Assembly: GCA_050330855.1 (NCBI GenBank)
Contig: JBHJNL010000109.1
Coordinates: forward strand, 1 to 9,863
Reading direction: 5' to 3'
From: RCC1774 sp050330855
GTDB taxonomy: Bacteria > Cyanobacteriota > Cyanobacteriia > Thermosynechococcales > Thermosynechococcaceae
DNA length: 9,863 nt
Shown here piece after piece: positions 1 through 7,249 of this stretch. Position 1 is the stretch's first letter. Each line of letters opens with the position of its first letter. The notes under the pieces are model-generated. The model was not told the origin of the DNA. It worked only from the letters and a program-made list of their open reading frames with translations, and ran no database searches. A program made the position numbers and the translations under genes.

Positions 1-1
1 T

Positions 2-255
2 AGAGACCTTAATGGCTTTGCTTATGACAACCACTGGCTTAAAAATTTCCTCATTGCTTCCTCTCTCAATGGCAGAGGCATGGGCAAATTTTCTGGACAC
101 AAACTAATTTAGAAGCAGCCACATTTCCCTTTAAGTATCGTCTCAAAGAGGTTAAGGAATACCAAGCGTTAGCGGTTTAATGGGAGCCATAGGCCGTTTG
201 GTTTGACTTGGGGGATGATTTTATCTGCATTGTTAGAGCAGATGATTTACCTTAA
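2..255 (+). pseudogene. Decayed gene remnant, family not recognised
   Basis: I do not recognise this gene. Two frames carry protein-like sequence that would join into one product. The frame from position 2 reads RDLNGFAYDNHWLKNFLIAS up to about 80-85. The frame from position 43 becomes convincing near 88 (QIFWTQTNLEAATFPFKYR), stops at 178 (TAA) and 190 (TAG), then reads on as AVWFDLGDDFICIVRADDLP to a TAA at 253-255. A frameshift near 80-90 plus two in-frame stops would explain the pattern. The 5' end lies outside the window, so the original length is unknown. The final TAA sits directly in front of the AAAAGGAG ribosome site of the next gene. The alternative is that the matching frames are chance; I cannot exclude this without a homology search. 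Confidence 0.4.
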
Positions 256-261
256 AAGGAG
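254..261 (+). promoter_or_regulatory. Ribosome binding site of the COG3146 gene
   Basis: AAAAGGAG lies 12 nt before TTG 274 and 15 nt before ATG 277. The spacing is long, which slightly favours the TTG or first ATG over ATG 280. Confidence 0.5.
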
Positions 262-276
262 TTTTGGCTTCTATTG

Positions 277-1440
277 ATGATGAATCAAGCGCAGCTTTCC
301 TTGGCCTGGATCGATAAGATGGGCGAGATTCCCCAAGCCGCATGGGATGCATTAGCGCTTCCATTGGCAACGCCTTTTTTAGAGTGGCAGTGGCTTCATA
401 ACTTAGAGACATCGGGCAGCGCAACGGCTAGGACGGGCTGGCAACCGAACCACTTAACGATTTGGCGTGAGCAGACTCTCATTGCTGCTGCCCCCCTTTA
501 CATCAAAGGCCACAGCTACGGAGAATTTGTCTTTGACCACCAGTGGGCTGATTTATCCCATCGTCTCGGTTCGAACTACTACCCTAAACTGCTGGGCATG
601 ACGCCCTTTACACCTGCGGAGGGCTATCGATTTTTAATCGCACCGGGGGAAGATGAGGATTTGCTGACGGGGGTGATGGTGGAGGCGATTGATCAGTTTT
701 GCGATCGCAACCATCTCTCTGGCTGCAATTTTCTCTTTGTTGATCCTGACTGGCGACCTATCATTGAGCGGCATGGGTTCACAAGTTGGCTTCACCACAG
801 TTATATATGGCAAAACCAAGACTTTGGCTCGTTTGATGATTACCTCGGAGCCTTTAACGCCAATCAACGTCGCAACATCAAGCGAGAACGCAAGGCGGTC
901 AGTAAAGCGGATCTAAGGCTCCAGACCTTTACGGGGGAAGAGATTCCCAAAGAACTATTTAAGCTCATGCACCACTTCTATCAAGATACCTGCGAGAAGT
1001 TTATGTGGGGGAGTAAGTACCTTACACAGCAATTCTTTGAGCAGTTGGAGGGGAGCTATCGCGATCGCGTTCTCTTTGTGGCTGCCTATGATGTCAACAA
1101 TGGCACGCAACCAGTAGGAATGTCCTTTTGTCTCAATAAAGGCGACCAGCTTTACGGTCGCTACTGGGGTTCTTCTCAAGAGATTGACTGTCTGCATTTT
1201 GACGCTTGTTACTATACACCGATTGAATGGGCGATTTCCAACGGCATCCGCCGATTTGACCCTGGCGCAGGGGGACGGCATAAAAAGCGACGGGGGTTTA
1301 AGGCAACTCCTAACCACAGCGTTCATAAGTTTTATAACCCTCGACTGCAAGAGATTTTGCTCCACTACATTGGCGAAGTGAATGAAATGGAACAGCAGGA
1401 GATTGATTCGATTAATCAGGATTTGCCACTGAAGTCATAG
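277..1440 (+). CDS. COG3146/DUF482 FemAB-like N-acyltransferase family protein
   Basis: A predicted acyl-CoA N-acyltransferase-like protein of the COG3146 (DUF482) family, related in fold to GNAT/FemAB enzymes. The substrate is not established; databases sometimes label it a peptidoglycan biosynthesis protein. Numbering from the TTG at 274, family signatures are visible throughout: PFLEWQWLHNLETSGS at 34-49, the GWQPNHL segment at 55-61, a basic NQRRNIKRERK stretch at 197-207, YGRYWGS at 294-300, the LHFDACYY segment at 307-314 and the C-terminal FDPGAGGRHKKRRGF at 328-342. At about 387 residues it is full length. There is no signal peptide or membrane segment, so it should be cytoplasmic. 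A good ribosome site (AAAAGGAG, 254-261) precedes three consecutive possible starts: TTG 274, ATG 277 and ATG 280. I chose the first ATG. TTG 274 lies 12 nt from the ribosome site and is equally possible. Confidence 0.88.
   Translation: MMNQAQLSLAWIDKMGEIPQAAWDALALPLATPFLEWQWLHNLETSGSATARTGWQPNHLTIWREQTLIAAAPLYIKGHSYGEFVFDHQWADLSHRLGSNYYPKLLGMTPFTPAEGYRFLIAPGEDEDLLTGVMVEAIDQFCDRNHLSGCNFLFVDPDWRPIIERHGFTSWLHHSYIWQNQDFGSFDDYLGAFNANQRRNIKRERKAVSKADLRLQTFTGEEIPKELFKLMHHFYQDTCEKFMWGSKYLTQQFFEQLEGSYRDRVLFVAAYDVNNGTQPVGMSFCLNKGDQLYGRYWGSSQEIDCLHFDACYYTPIEWAISNGIRRFDPGAGGRHKKRRGFKATPNHSVHKFYNPRLQEILLHYIGEVNEMEQQEIDSINQDLPLKS
701..708. repeat. HIP1 octamer GCGATCGC (one of six)
   Basis: Identical copies lie at 701-708, 1061-1068, 4732-4739, 5050-5057, 6291-6298 and 8615-8622, all within intact genes. 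None falls in the 7250-8316 accessory block. By chance about one copy per 65 kb is expected, so this density points to a cyanobacterial genome. Confidence 0.9.
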
Positions 1441-1457
1441 ATTATCTTGGAAGAAAA

Positions 1458-1469
1458 CGGCTTAAGCCG
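1458..1469. other. 12-bp perfect palindrome downstream of the COG3146 gene
   Basis: CGGCTTAAGCCG is a perfect palindrome 18 nt after the stop codon. No T-run follows it, so it is not a classic intrinsic terminator. It could be a protein-binding site or chance. Confidence 0.3.
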
Positions 1470-1540
1470 ATTAGTTATGATTGTCGGTGGAGTGTATGGG
1501 ACAGCTAGAAATTGGCCGCTCTAATCCTTTTTACTCAACC

Positions 1541-1547
1541 GAAGGAG
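1541..1547 (+). promoter_or_regulatory. Strong ribosome site leading into a 2-codon frame
   Basis: GAAGGAG is followed 5 nt later by ATG ACA TAA (1553-1561). It is the best ribosome site in this part of the window, yet its frame closes at once. The coiled-coil frame (NGSGDRL onward) resumes at 1560, displaced by one base. Confidence 0.5.
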
Positions 1548-1595
1548 ATCTAATGACATAATGGCTCTGGAGATCGGTTAGATCGTATCGAGGCA

Positions 1596-1784
1596 ATGCT
1601 AGATCGCATTGTCAACACACAAGCCAATCAATTGGAGACACTGCAAAACCAAGAGGCTCGATTACAGAAACTAGAGGATGGTCAGCTAGCGATACAAGAA
1701 CTAGGCGGCATTCTGGCAAGAGAAACTCGGCAGCTCAAACGGGCAATGGACTATCTCTTGAGTAAAGATGGTGAGAAAGCGTAG
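1596..1784 (+). CDS. Small coiled-coil protein, probable frameshift at its 5' end
   Basis: A 62-residue protein of unknown function. It is rich in Q, E, L and R with heptad-like spacing (ANQLETLQNQEARLQKLEDG at about residues 10-29), so it is probably an alpha-helical coiled coil. It ends in ETRQLKRAMDYLLSKDGEKA and has no signal peptide. The ATG at 1596 has no Shine-Dalgarno sequence. The open frame continues upstream to 1557 with very similar sequence (NGSGDRLDRIEAMLDRIV) but contains no start codon. A strong ribosome site (GAAGGAG, 1541-1547) and an ATG at 1553 lie just upstream, one base out of frame, and read only Met-Thr-stop. The natural gene was therefore probably 1553-1784 and about 76 residues long. 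Either it carries a single-base frameshift, or it starts internally at 1596. Confidence 0.55.
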   Translation: MLDRIVNTQANQLETLQNQEARLQKLEDGQLAIQELGGILARETRQLKRAMDYLLSKDGEKA

Positions 1785-2008
1785 GGGAGCTATCTAAGTT
1801 CAAATCACCTTAGCGCTTGAACAATGGTTGTAATAGTGGCAGCGATAAAATTAAAGTCATTCCTATTCCTCGCAGGCACTGAGTCGCGTTCTAAATCCGA
1901 TCCATCATGGCTGCTGGAGTCGCTTTTCTTGCTACTCCCAAGTCAACTATCAAGACAAGGTCAGTTCTATACTTTGCTGAATCACGGCCATGTAGAGACC
2001 GGCAGCTT
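1785..2008. other. Intergenic stretch without a supported gene
   Basis: This lies between the coiled-coil gene and the 3' end of lysS. The only structure I see is a weak inverted repeat, GTTCAA (1798-1803) and TTGAAC (1817-1822), with a 13-nt loop. There is no hairpin with a T-run, so the lysS terminator is not visible. An open frame on the plus strand (1824-2012) has no ribosome site or recognisable features. Confidence 0.4.
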
Positions 2009-3517
2009 CTAAGACTCATCCGCCTTCTCAGGCCTGAGTAGCGGAAAGGCAATCACGTCTCGAATGCTAGCCGAATCGGTTAAGAGCATCACCAAGCGAT
2101 CGATGCCAATGCCTAAGCCTCCTGCGGGGGGCATGCCATATTCTAGAGCGGTCAAGAAATCTTCATCGACGCCCTGAGCCTCAAGATCTCCGGCTTCTTT
2201 CCGGGCCGCTTGTGCTTCTAGTCGTTCCCGCTGATCAATGGGATCGGTTAGCTCTGAAAAGCTATTAGCGGTCTCACGGCCCACAATAAATAACTCAAAG
2301 CGCTCCACAAGACCGGGCTGAGATCGATGGGGCTTGGCTAATGGTGAAATCTCAACGGGATAGTCCAGCACAAACGTCGGTTGAATCAGTGATGCCTCTA
2401 CCTTTTGCTCAAAGGCTTCGTTGAGCACATGGCCGATGCTCTCGCAATCCTCAACGCCCGTGATCCCTGCCGTTTTGGCTGCTGTCTGCGCCGCCTCTAG
2501 CGTCTTAATCTGAGCGAAGTCAACCCCCGTCGCCTCTTGGACCACCTCGTGCATAGTCACCCGCCGCCACGGAGGCGTCAGATCAATGGCTTCTCCCTGA
2601 TATTCGATCTTAAGATCACCGGCAGAGGCTTGAGCTGCCGTCGTAATCAGAGCCTCTGTCAATACCATCATGTCATCGTAGTCAGCGTATGCCTGATAAA
2701 TTTCAATGGTGGTGAATTCAGGATTATGCTTGGTCGAGATCCCCTCATTGCGAAAAATCCGGCCCATCTCAAAAACTTTCTCAAAGCCGCCCACAATCAA
2801 CCGCTTCAGGTGCAGTTCCGTCGCAATCCGCAGATACAGATCCATATCTAGCGTGTTGTGGTAAGTCACAAAGGGACGCGCCTCAGCGCCTCCTGCCTCT
2901 GAATTCAGGACCGGCGTTTCAATCTCAATGAAGCCCTTTTCGTCTAAGTAGCGACGAAAAGAAGCCGTAATTTGGGCGCGACGCCGAAAGGTTTCCCGCA
3001 CGGTGGGATTGACGATTAAATCAACGTAGCGCTGGCGGTAGCGCTTAGCGATGTCGGTCAGTCCATGCCATTTATCGGGCAGTGGTAAGAGCGACTTAGT
3101 GAGGATGGTGTACTCGCTGACGTATACCGAAAGCTCACCCTTGTCTGTACGTTTTAGCGTGCCCTTCGCGCCGATAATGTCCCCTGCGTCGGTTAGCTGC
3201 TTAAGCTGATTGAAGGCTTCGGGGTTTCCCTCTCCCATCACAGACTGAATGCGCTGTTTCTCTAGGTAAAGCTGAATGGTGGTGGTTTCATCCTGGAGCG
3301 TGAAGAAAGCTAGCTTGCCAAAGACTCGGCGCGTGAGAATGCGACCTGCAATCGCAACGTCAACATCGGCCTCTTCGCCATTGGGAAGATCTCGAAATTT
3401 ATCCTGGAGTGCTTGGGCCGTATGGGTTGATTCCCAACGGTAGGCATAGGGATTATGACCGGCAGCTCTCATTTGAGCCACTTTTTCAAGACGGGCAGCG
3501 CGAAGATCGTCGGACAT
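2009..3517 (-). CDS. lysS: Lysyl-tRNA synthetase, class II
   Basis: Charges tRNA-Lys with lysine using ATP, in the cytoplasm. The 502-residue length is typical for the bacterial class II enzyme. Domains in order: a short N-terminal helix (RAARLEKVAQMRAAGHNPYA), an OB-fold anticodon-binding domain (about 52-140) and the class II catalytic domain. Motif 1 lies at about 185-203 (FRRYLDEKGFIEIETPVL). Motif 2 lies at about 247-272, with FEMGRIFRNEGISTKHNPEF and the catalytic Arg in FRNE. Motif 3 lies at 466-478 (GGLGIGIDRLVML). The TSDR-like segment is DSASIRDVIAFPLLRP. No key residue looks altered. The ATG start gives the standard MSDDLRAARLEKV amino end; no clear Shine-Dalgarno sequence precedes it, which is common in cyanobacteria. 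It is divergent from the Rpn-family gene and appears to be a single-gene unit. Confidence 0.97.
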   Translation of the reverse strand: MSDDLRAARLEKVAQMRAAGHNPYAYRWESTHTAQALQDKFRDLPNGEEADVDVAIAGRILTRRVFGKLAFFTLQDETTTIQLYLEKQRIQSVMGEGNPEAFNQLKQLTDAGDIIGAKGTLKRTDKGELSVYVSEYTILTKSLLPLPDKWHGLTDIAKRYRQRYVDLIVNPTVRETFRRRAQITASFRRYLDEKGFIEIETPVLNSEAGGAEARPFVTYHNTLDMDLYLRIATELHLKRLIVGGFEKVFEMGRIFRNEGISTKHNPEFTTIEIYQAYADYDDMMVLTEALITTAAQASAGDLKIEYQGEAIDLTPPWRRVTMHEVVQEATGVDFAQIKTLEAAQTAAKTAGITGVEDCESIGHVLNEAFEQKVEASLIQPTFVLDYPVEISPLAKPHRSQPGLVERFELFIVGRETANSFSELTDPIDQRERLEAQAARKEAGDLEAQGVDEDFLTALEYGMPPAGGLGIGIDRLVMLLTDSASIRDVIAFPLLRPEKADES

Positions 3518-3570
3518 TATGTAATTACAGGCGATGGATAGGATTCAGAGCAGGTTAATTTAGCTCAATA

Positions 3571-3598
3571 GCTATACTGACAGGTCCAACTCCGGCAA
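3571..3598 (-). promoter_or_regulatory. Candidate lysS promoter
   Basis: Read on the minus strand, TTGCCG (3593-3598) is separated by 16 nt from TATAGC (3571-3576). This would give a leader of roughly 45-50 nt before the lysS ATG. The same bases contain TATACT on the plus strand (3573-3578), so the site could also serve the opposite direction, but no -35 box is visible there. This is a match by eye only. Confidence 0.3.
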
Positions 3599-3600
3599 GC

Positions 3601-3607
3601 AAGGAGG
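3601..3607 (+). promoter_or_regulatory. Perfect Shine-Dalgarno sequence AAGGAGG
   Basis: This matches the anti-SD sequence fully, with 3 nt to GTG 3611 and 6 nt to ATG 3614. It is too far (about 90 nt) from the Rpn-family start to serve it directly. Confidence 0.45.
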
Positions 3608-3610
3608 CGG

Positions 3611-3679
3611 GTGATGATACTTCATCGAACAAACTCTATCTACACCCCCTCTGAGGATGCTAGGGTTAAAACGATTTAG
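3611..3679 (+). CDS. Possible 21-22-codon leader ORF upstream of the Rpn-family gene
   Basis: A perfect AAGGAGG (3601-3607) is followed by GTG at 3611 and ATG at 3614, the latter at an ideal 6-nt spacing. The frame encodes a short peptide, MILHRTNSIYTPSEDARVKT-Ile from the ATG, and stops at 3677-3679. The stop lies 20 nt before the chosen Rpn start and in a different frame. I do not recognise the peptide. It may be a leader peptide or translational coupling device for the next gene, a remnant, or chance. The strength of the ribosome site is the main support, since the downstream gene has none. Confidence 0.35.
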   Translation: MMILHRTNSIYTPSEDARVKTI

Positions 3680-3699
3680 TTATCCGATGGATGGTGTTG

Positions 3700-4611
3700 A
3701 TGATCGAGCACGATCAGCTCTTTAAGGAGCTAGTAACCACGTTTTTCGTGGACTTTATTGATCTGTTTTTCCCAAAAACTGCAGTTGCGATCGATCCGAA
3801 AGCGATTGAATTCTTGTCGCTAGAGCAGGAGGGGGGAACTGAGCAAGATGGCAACACTATTCTCGTAAAAACCCGTCTTCGGATGAGAGAAGCCTGTTTC
3901 TGGATTAGCATCGAGAGCCAAACTGATCAAGAAATGGCTTTTAATCGGCGCATTTTTCATAAATATGCCCAACTGGACGCGGCCTATGACTTCCCCATTT
4001 ACCCGATCATTTTGTTCCCCACCGACCCACCCCAGCGTCCAGAGCCGAATTATTATCGCGTTGAGTTTGTTGATCGCAAGGTTCTAGATTTCAATTTTGT
4101 GACGCTGCAAATGTCGCGTTTGAACTGGCGAGATTTCCTCAAGCGCCGCAATCCTGTAGCGGCCGCATTGATGACGATAATGAATGTCCAAGTGTCAGAT
4201 AAGCCTGTTGTTAAGGCTGAATGCTTACGCTTGTTGGCAACGCTCAAGCTAGATACGACTCGCCTTAATGTGGTGTCCCGGTTTATCGATACCTATCTAA
4301 AGCTCGATGCGTCTGAAGAACAGATCTTTAAGCGTGAAGTGGAACGCATGGGCCTGCTAGAACGAGAGCAGGTGATGGATTTGCTGGGTGGCTCTGGTAA
4401 GCAGAAGCAAACCCTCGAAAAAGGTGCAAAGCAGGAAGCACTCAAATTTGTACTCCGCTTACTGAATCGTCGCGTCGAAGGATTAAATGCTGAGCTGGAA
4501 GCGGAGGTTAGCAGCCTGCCGGTTGATCAAATTGAAGATCTTGGCGAAGCCCTGCTAGATTTTAGCGGCGAGAGTGATTTAGTTAAATGGCTCAAGGAAC
4601 ACAAGTCTTAA
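3700..4611 (+). CDS. Rpn-family (PD-(D/E)XK nuclease/transposase-like) protein with DUF4351 tail
   Basis: A member of the recombination-promoting nuclease (Rpn)/PD-(D/E)XK family that is abundant and multicopy in cyanobacteria. E. coli Rpn proteins act as DNA endonucleases that stimulate RecA-independent recombination; the role here is unknown. Numbering from ATG 3691, the nuclease domain covers about 8-165: HDQLFKEL at 7-14, then ILVKTRLRMREACFWISIES with a family E-x-Q at E75-Q77, then NRRIFHKYAQL. The C-terminal DUF4351 domain (about 248-301) shows QEALKFVLRLLNRRVEG, LPVDQIEDLGEALLDF and a closing LVKWL. Its length of about 303 residues is full. The Asp normally found ahead of the E-x-Q strand (family pattern LDIVVKT) appears to be Thr56, so catalysis is doubtful. 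I chose ATG 3700 because relatives begin close to MIEHDQLFKEL; ATG 3691 is possible. It converges on queE with a 19-nt gap. Confidence 0.85.
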   Translation: MIEHDQLFKELVTTFFVDFIDLFFPKTAVAIDPKAIEFLSLEQEGGTEQDGNTILVKTRLRMREACFWISIESQTDQEMAFNRRIFHKYAQLDAAYDFPIYPIILFPTDPPQRPEPNYYRVEFVDRKVLDFNFVTLQMSRLNWRDFLKRRNPVAAALMTIMNVQVSDKPVVKAECLRLLATLKLDTTRLNVVSRFIDTYLKLDASEEQIFKREVERMGLLEREQVMDLLGGSGKQKQTLEKGAKQEALKFVLRLLNRRVEGLNAELEAEVSSLPVDQIEDLGEALLDFSGESDLVKWLKEHKS

Positions 4612-4620
4612 TTAGCCCCA

Positions 4621-4637
4621 AGCCATGGCTCTAGAGC
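4621..4637. other. Two overlapping palindromes between convergent genes
   Basis: AGCCATGGCT (4621-4630) and GCTCTAGAGC (4628-4637) are both perfect palindromes. They overlap in the short gap and include the queE stop codon (4631-4633). They could form alternative hairpins that help end transcription from both sides, but no T-run is present on either strand. Confidence 0.3.
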
Positions 4638-5443
4638 TGGTTGAGCATCTTGTGGGTTTGAGGTACCACACGAACGACGCTTAGCTGTTGTTTGAGTTCA
4701 GTTTGCCACTGAAGAACCTGAGCCGGTGTTGGCGATCGCATTGAACCATCAAAGAGAGGGGTCACTGGTTGCAGATAAACGGGGATTGTTGGGTCAATAG
4801 CCGCTACGGTTTGGATCACGTTTTGAAGATCGTCTGGGGCGGTATGCTCTGCAAAAATGACCTTGCAAAAAATTTCAACATGGGCCTCAACAGAATATCT
4901 CAAAAATTCACGATGGGCTTCCCAGTGATTTTCTCCGCTGACGCTAGGGAGTTTAAGGTCCATCCCAATTAAGTCTAAGTGACACAGAAGAGGCCGGAGT
5001 GATTGGGGAAGATGACCACCGCTTTCTAGATAGATGGGGAGTTGGGTTTGCGATCGCAACCTCGGCAGTAACTCCCTTAAAAAATCAACATGAAGGAGCG
5101 GTTCGCCCCCTGTCAAACTAATGCTGTCATGAAGCGTGGGCTGATCTTGCCGCTGGACCCAGCTCAAAATCTGCTCGACTGAAACCGGGTTAGGGTAGCT
5201 TTCAAAGTCTCGCAGACCGGGCGTTTTTTCAATTCGGCAGCTTTGTTGTAGGTGCCAAGTGTGGGCGCTATCGCAGAAGCTGCAGCGCAGATCGCAGCCC
5301 CCAAAACGGATGAAAATTTGACGTGTTCCTACGTTTAAACCCTCGCCCTGGATCGCAGAAAAGATTTCTACGAGGGACGTGGTTGAACCCATGTCAGGAA
5401 GGGCAGCAAGGGGTGATGGAGCAGGACTCTTGTTTAAGATCAT
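4631..5443 (-). CDS. queE: 7-carboxy-7-deazaguanine synthase (radical SAM)
   Basis: QueE converts 6-carboxy-5,6,7,8-tetrahydropterin to 7-carboxy-7-deazaguanine, the ring-contraction step on the way to preQ0 and queuosine. It uses a [4Fe-4S] cluster, SAM and Mg2+ in the cytoplasm. The sequence shows the family amino end SLVEIFSAIQGEGLNVGTRQ (23-42), the cluster motif C50-x3-C54-x2-C57 in GGCDLRCSFCDSAHTWH, and the SAM-contacting TGGEPLL at 111-117. At 270 residues it is somewhat longer than compact QueE proteins, with 17-20 poorly conserved residues before the family start. Met18 (MGSTTSLVEIF) is an alternative start. The gene begins 6 nt after the stop of the upstream protease gene, so co-transcription is likely although no functional link is obvious. 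No other queuosine gene lies in the window. Confidence 0.95.
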   Translation of the reverse strand: MILNKSPAPSPLAALPDMGSTTSLVEIFSAIQGEGLNVGTRQIFIRFGGCDLRCSFCDSAHTWHLQQSCRIEKTPGLRDFESYPNPVSVEQILSWVQRQDQPTLHDSISLTGGEPLLHVDFLRELLPRLRSQTQLPIYLESGGHLPQSLRPLLCHLDLIGMDLKLPSVSGENHWEAHREFLRYSVEAHVEIFCKVIFAEHTAPDDLQNVIQTVAAIDPTIPVYLQPVTPLFDGSMRSPTPAQVLQWQTELKQQLSVVRVVPQTHKMLNQL

Positions 5444-5449
5444 GGATGC

Positions 5450-7102
5450 TTATTTCAATGCCTCAACATAGGAGGTCATCAGTTGATAGTTCGTCGTATC
5501 TTTCTGGGCACGATAGTAGGCCGCAGCTTTTTGAATATCTGGCAGTGCCTGCTGAGGACGGTTGAAAATTTCTGCCAGCAGCGTGCCTCGAAAGCGATAG
5601 GAGTTGACGTCTTGGGGGTTGCTTTGAATGGCTTGATTGAGTTGATTGAGGGTTGCCTGACTATCGGTAAAGATAGTTTGGGGATTATCTTGGGTCGCAT
5701 AGCGCTGGGCAGCGCTGGCGTCGGTTACCCTCAACATGCTTTTGGCAATTAGGTATTGAGCCATCTGTTTCTGCTGACGAGCCAGGGATGCAGCCGCTTG
5801 AAAATCTGAGGCCGCTCCGGCTTGATCCTTAAGCTGAGTCCGGACTGCCGCCCGTGCCAGGTAATGCCGAAAGGTTCCCTGGCCCTGGGTGAGCTGATTA
5901 AAGACAGGAATGCCCTGCTCAATGCTTTGGGCTTGGGTGGTGCTACCTTGCGATTTCATCAGCTCCGCTGTCTTCTTAAGATCGGCCACGGCTCCAGCAT
6001 AGTCCTCTTGCAATAGCCGAATGGTGGCCCTTAGTCCATAGCCTCCAGCAAAATCAGGCTGCAGGCTAATCCCCTGATTGGCGTCGGTCAATGCCTCTTG
6101 CGTTTCGCCAATGCGACTGCGAACGAGGCCGCGCACCAGATAGGCTCTAGCGGTTTTAGGATCGAGGCGAATGGCTTGCTCACTATCAGCCAAAGCAGCA
6201 GAGGCTTTTCCCAGTCTGGCCTGAGCGAAGCCTCGTAAGGCATAGGCGGCTGAATAGTTGGCATTGAGTCGAATCGCTTGGTCTAGGGTTGCGATCGCGC
6301 CCCCATAATCTTCGCGATCAATTTTCGCCTGAGCCTGCAGAAAGAAATCATCGGCCTTTGTCTGAGTGGGTGCCGGAGCCGTAGGCGTCGTGAAGCCCAA
6401 ATTGATCCCTGTCTTGGGAGCAAGACGCAAAAAGGTCTGGGTCGGAATCCCTAAGTTAAAACCGCTTTTAATATAAATTTCGGGGTTGATGCTTTGATCT
6501 TGAACCTTTTCCGTCGTGTCGGCCCGCCCATGAATGCCAATCAGCTTGCCTTGATCATTGAGAACCGGCCCGCCACTCATGCCCGGAAGCGTATTGTTGG
6601 AATAGACCAGTGCATAGCCATCCTGAAGCGGCTTGCCGGCATTGGCTGTGATTTTCCCTTCAGTGAAGCTATAGATAGTCTCTGAAATCGCCTGGGTCCG
6701 TAACGGAAAACCCGCCACATAGCTGAGAGAGCCTTCTGAAGACTGGTCAGAATCGCCCAGATCTACCACTGAGTAAGACTGAGGAGAGGTGAACTGCACG
6801 AGGGCCAGATCAACTTCGGGCAGCTTTTTGATAGTGGTGGGCTGCATCCGTTTGCCGTCAGGGGTAATCACTTCATAGTTATCGGCAGAAGCAACCACAT
6901 GGCCTGCGGTGAGCACGGTATAGGTACTGCCCTCTCGCTTAATCATGACGCCAGAACCGGCCGTTTGACTGACAATGCGAACCGTGGTGCTTTTCGCAAT
7001 TTGGCTAATGGCTTGGGCATTGAGGGCGATTGCCTGGGGACAAACCCAGACCAGAGCAGCGGTGCCCAGCAGGCTAGAAAGCAGTAGATGGTTACGAGAC
7101 AT
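5450..7102 (-). CDS. Secreted trypsin-like serine protease with TPR repeats
   Basis: An exported serine peptidase fused to tetratricopeptide repeats, a combination common in cyanobacteria; substrates are unknown. Residues 1-29 form a signal peptide: a short basic start, the hydrophobic core LLLSSLLGTAALVWV, and a likely cleavage site near AIALNA/QA. The protease domain (about 34-228) is of the Trypsin_2/S1C type with a complete catalytic triad: H68 in LTAGHVV, D98 in EVDLALVQF and S176 in LPGMSGGPVLN. A Pro/Thr-rich linker (239-249) leads to TPR units at about 251-385 (for example AIATLDQAIRLNANYSAAYA and SAALADSEQAIRLDPKTARA). More degenerate TPR-like helices run to the end, including LNQLNQAIQSNPQDVNSYRF at 485-504. 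There is no PDZ domain, unlike DegP/HtrA. It is probably periplasmic or thylakoid-lumenal, with the repeats binding partners. It is the first gene of a likely unit with queE. Confidence 0.93.
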   Translation of the reverse strand: MSRNHLLLSSLLGTAALVWVCPQAIALNAQAISQIAKSTTVRIVSQTAGSGVMIKREGSTYTVLTAGHVVASADNYEVITPDGKRMQPTTIKKLPEVDLALVQFTSPQSYSVVDLGDSDQSSEGSLSYVAGFPLRTQAISETIYSFTEGKITANAGKPLQDGYALVYSNNTLPGMSGGPVLNDQGKLIGIHGRADTTEKVQDQSINPEIYIKSGFNLGIPTQTFLRLAPKTGINLGFTTPTAPAPTQTKADDFFLQAQAKIDREDYGGAIATLDQAIRLNANYSAAYALRGFAQARLGKASAALADSEQAIRLDPKTARAYLVRGLVRSRIGETQEALTDANQGISLQPDFAGGYGLRATIRLLQEDYAGAVADLKKTAELMKSQGSTTQAQSIEQGIPVFNQLTQGQGTFRHYLARAAVRTQLKDQAGAASDFQAAASLARQQKQMAQYLIAKSMLRVTDASAAQRYATQDNPQTIFTDSQATLNQLNQAIQSNPQDVNSYRFRGTLLAEIFNRPQQALPDIQKAAAYYRAQKDTTNYQLMTSYVEALK

Positions 7103-7249
7103 AATAATGGAAATTCAGCACTTCAAGAGTCTTAGACTATTTTGACTCCTATTGGTTGCCGAGCAAAAAATCTTCAAGCCTCCTATCGCTAAAACCGTCG
7201 CTGCGTTATCTCGTGAGCTGGCAAGAAAGACTCCAGGCACAGTAGGAAT

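Noticed and set aside
1477..1524. Short ORF MIVGGVYGTARNWPL between the COG3146 and coiled-coil genes
   Set aside because: Fifteen codons without a ribosome site; indistinguishable from chance.
1824..2012. 62-residue plus-strand ORF after the coiled-coil gene
   Set aside because: No Shine-Dalgarno sequence, overlap with the lysS stop, and no recognisable features.
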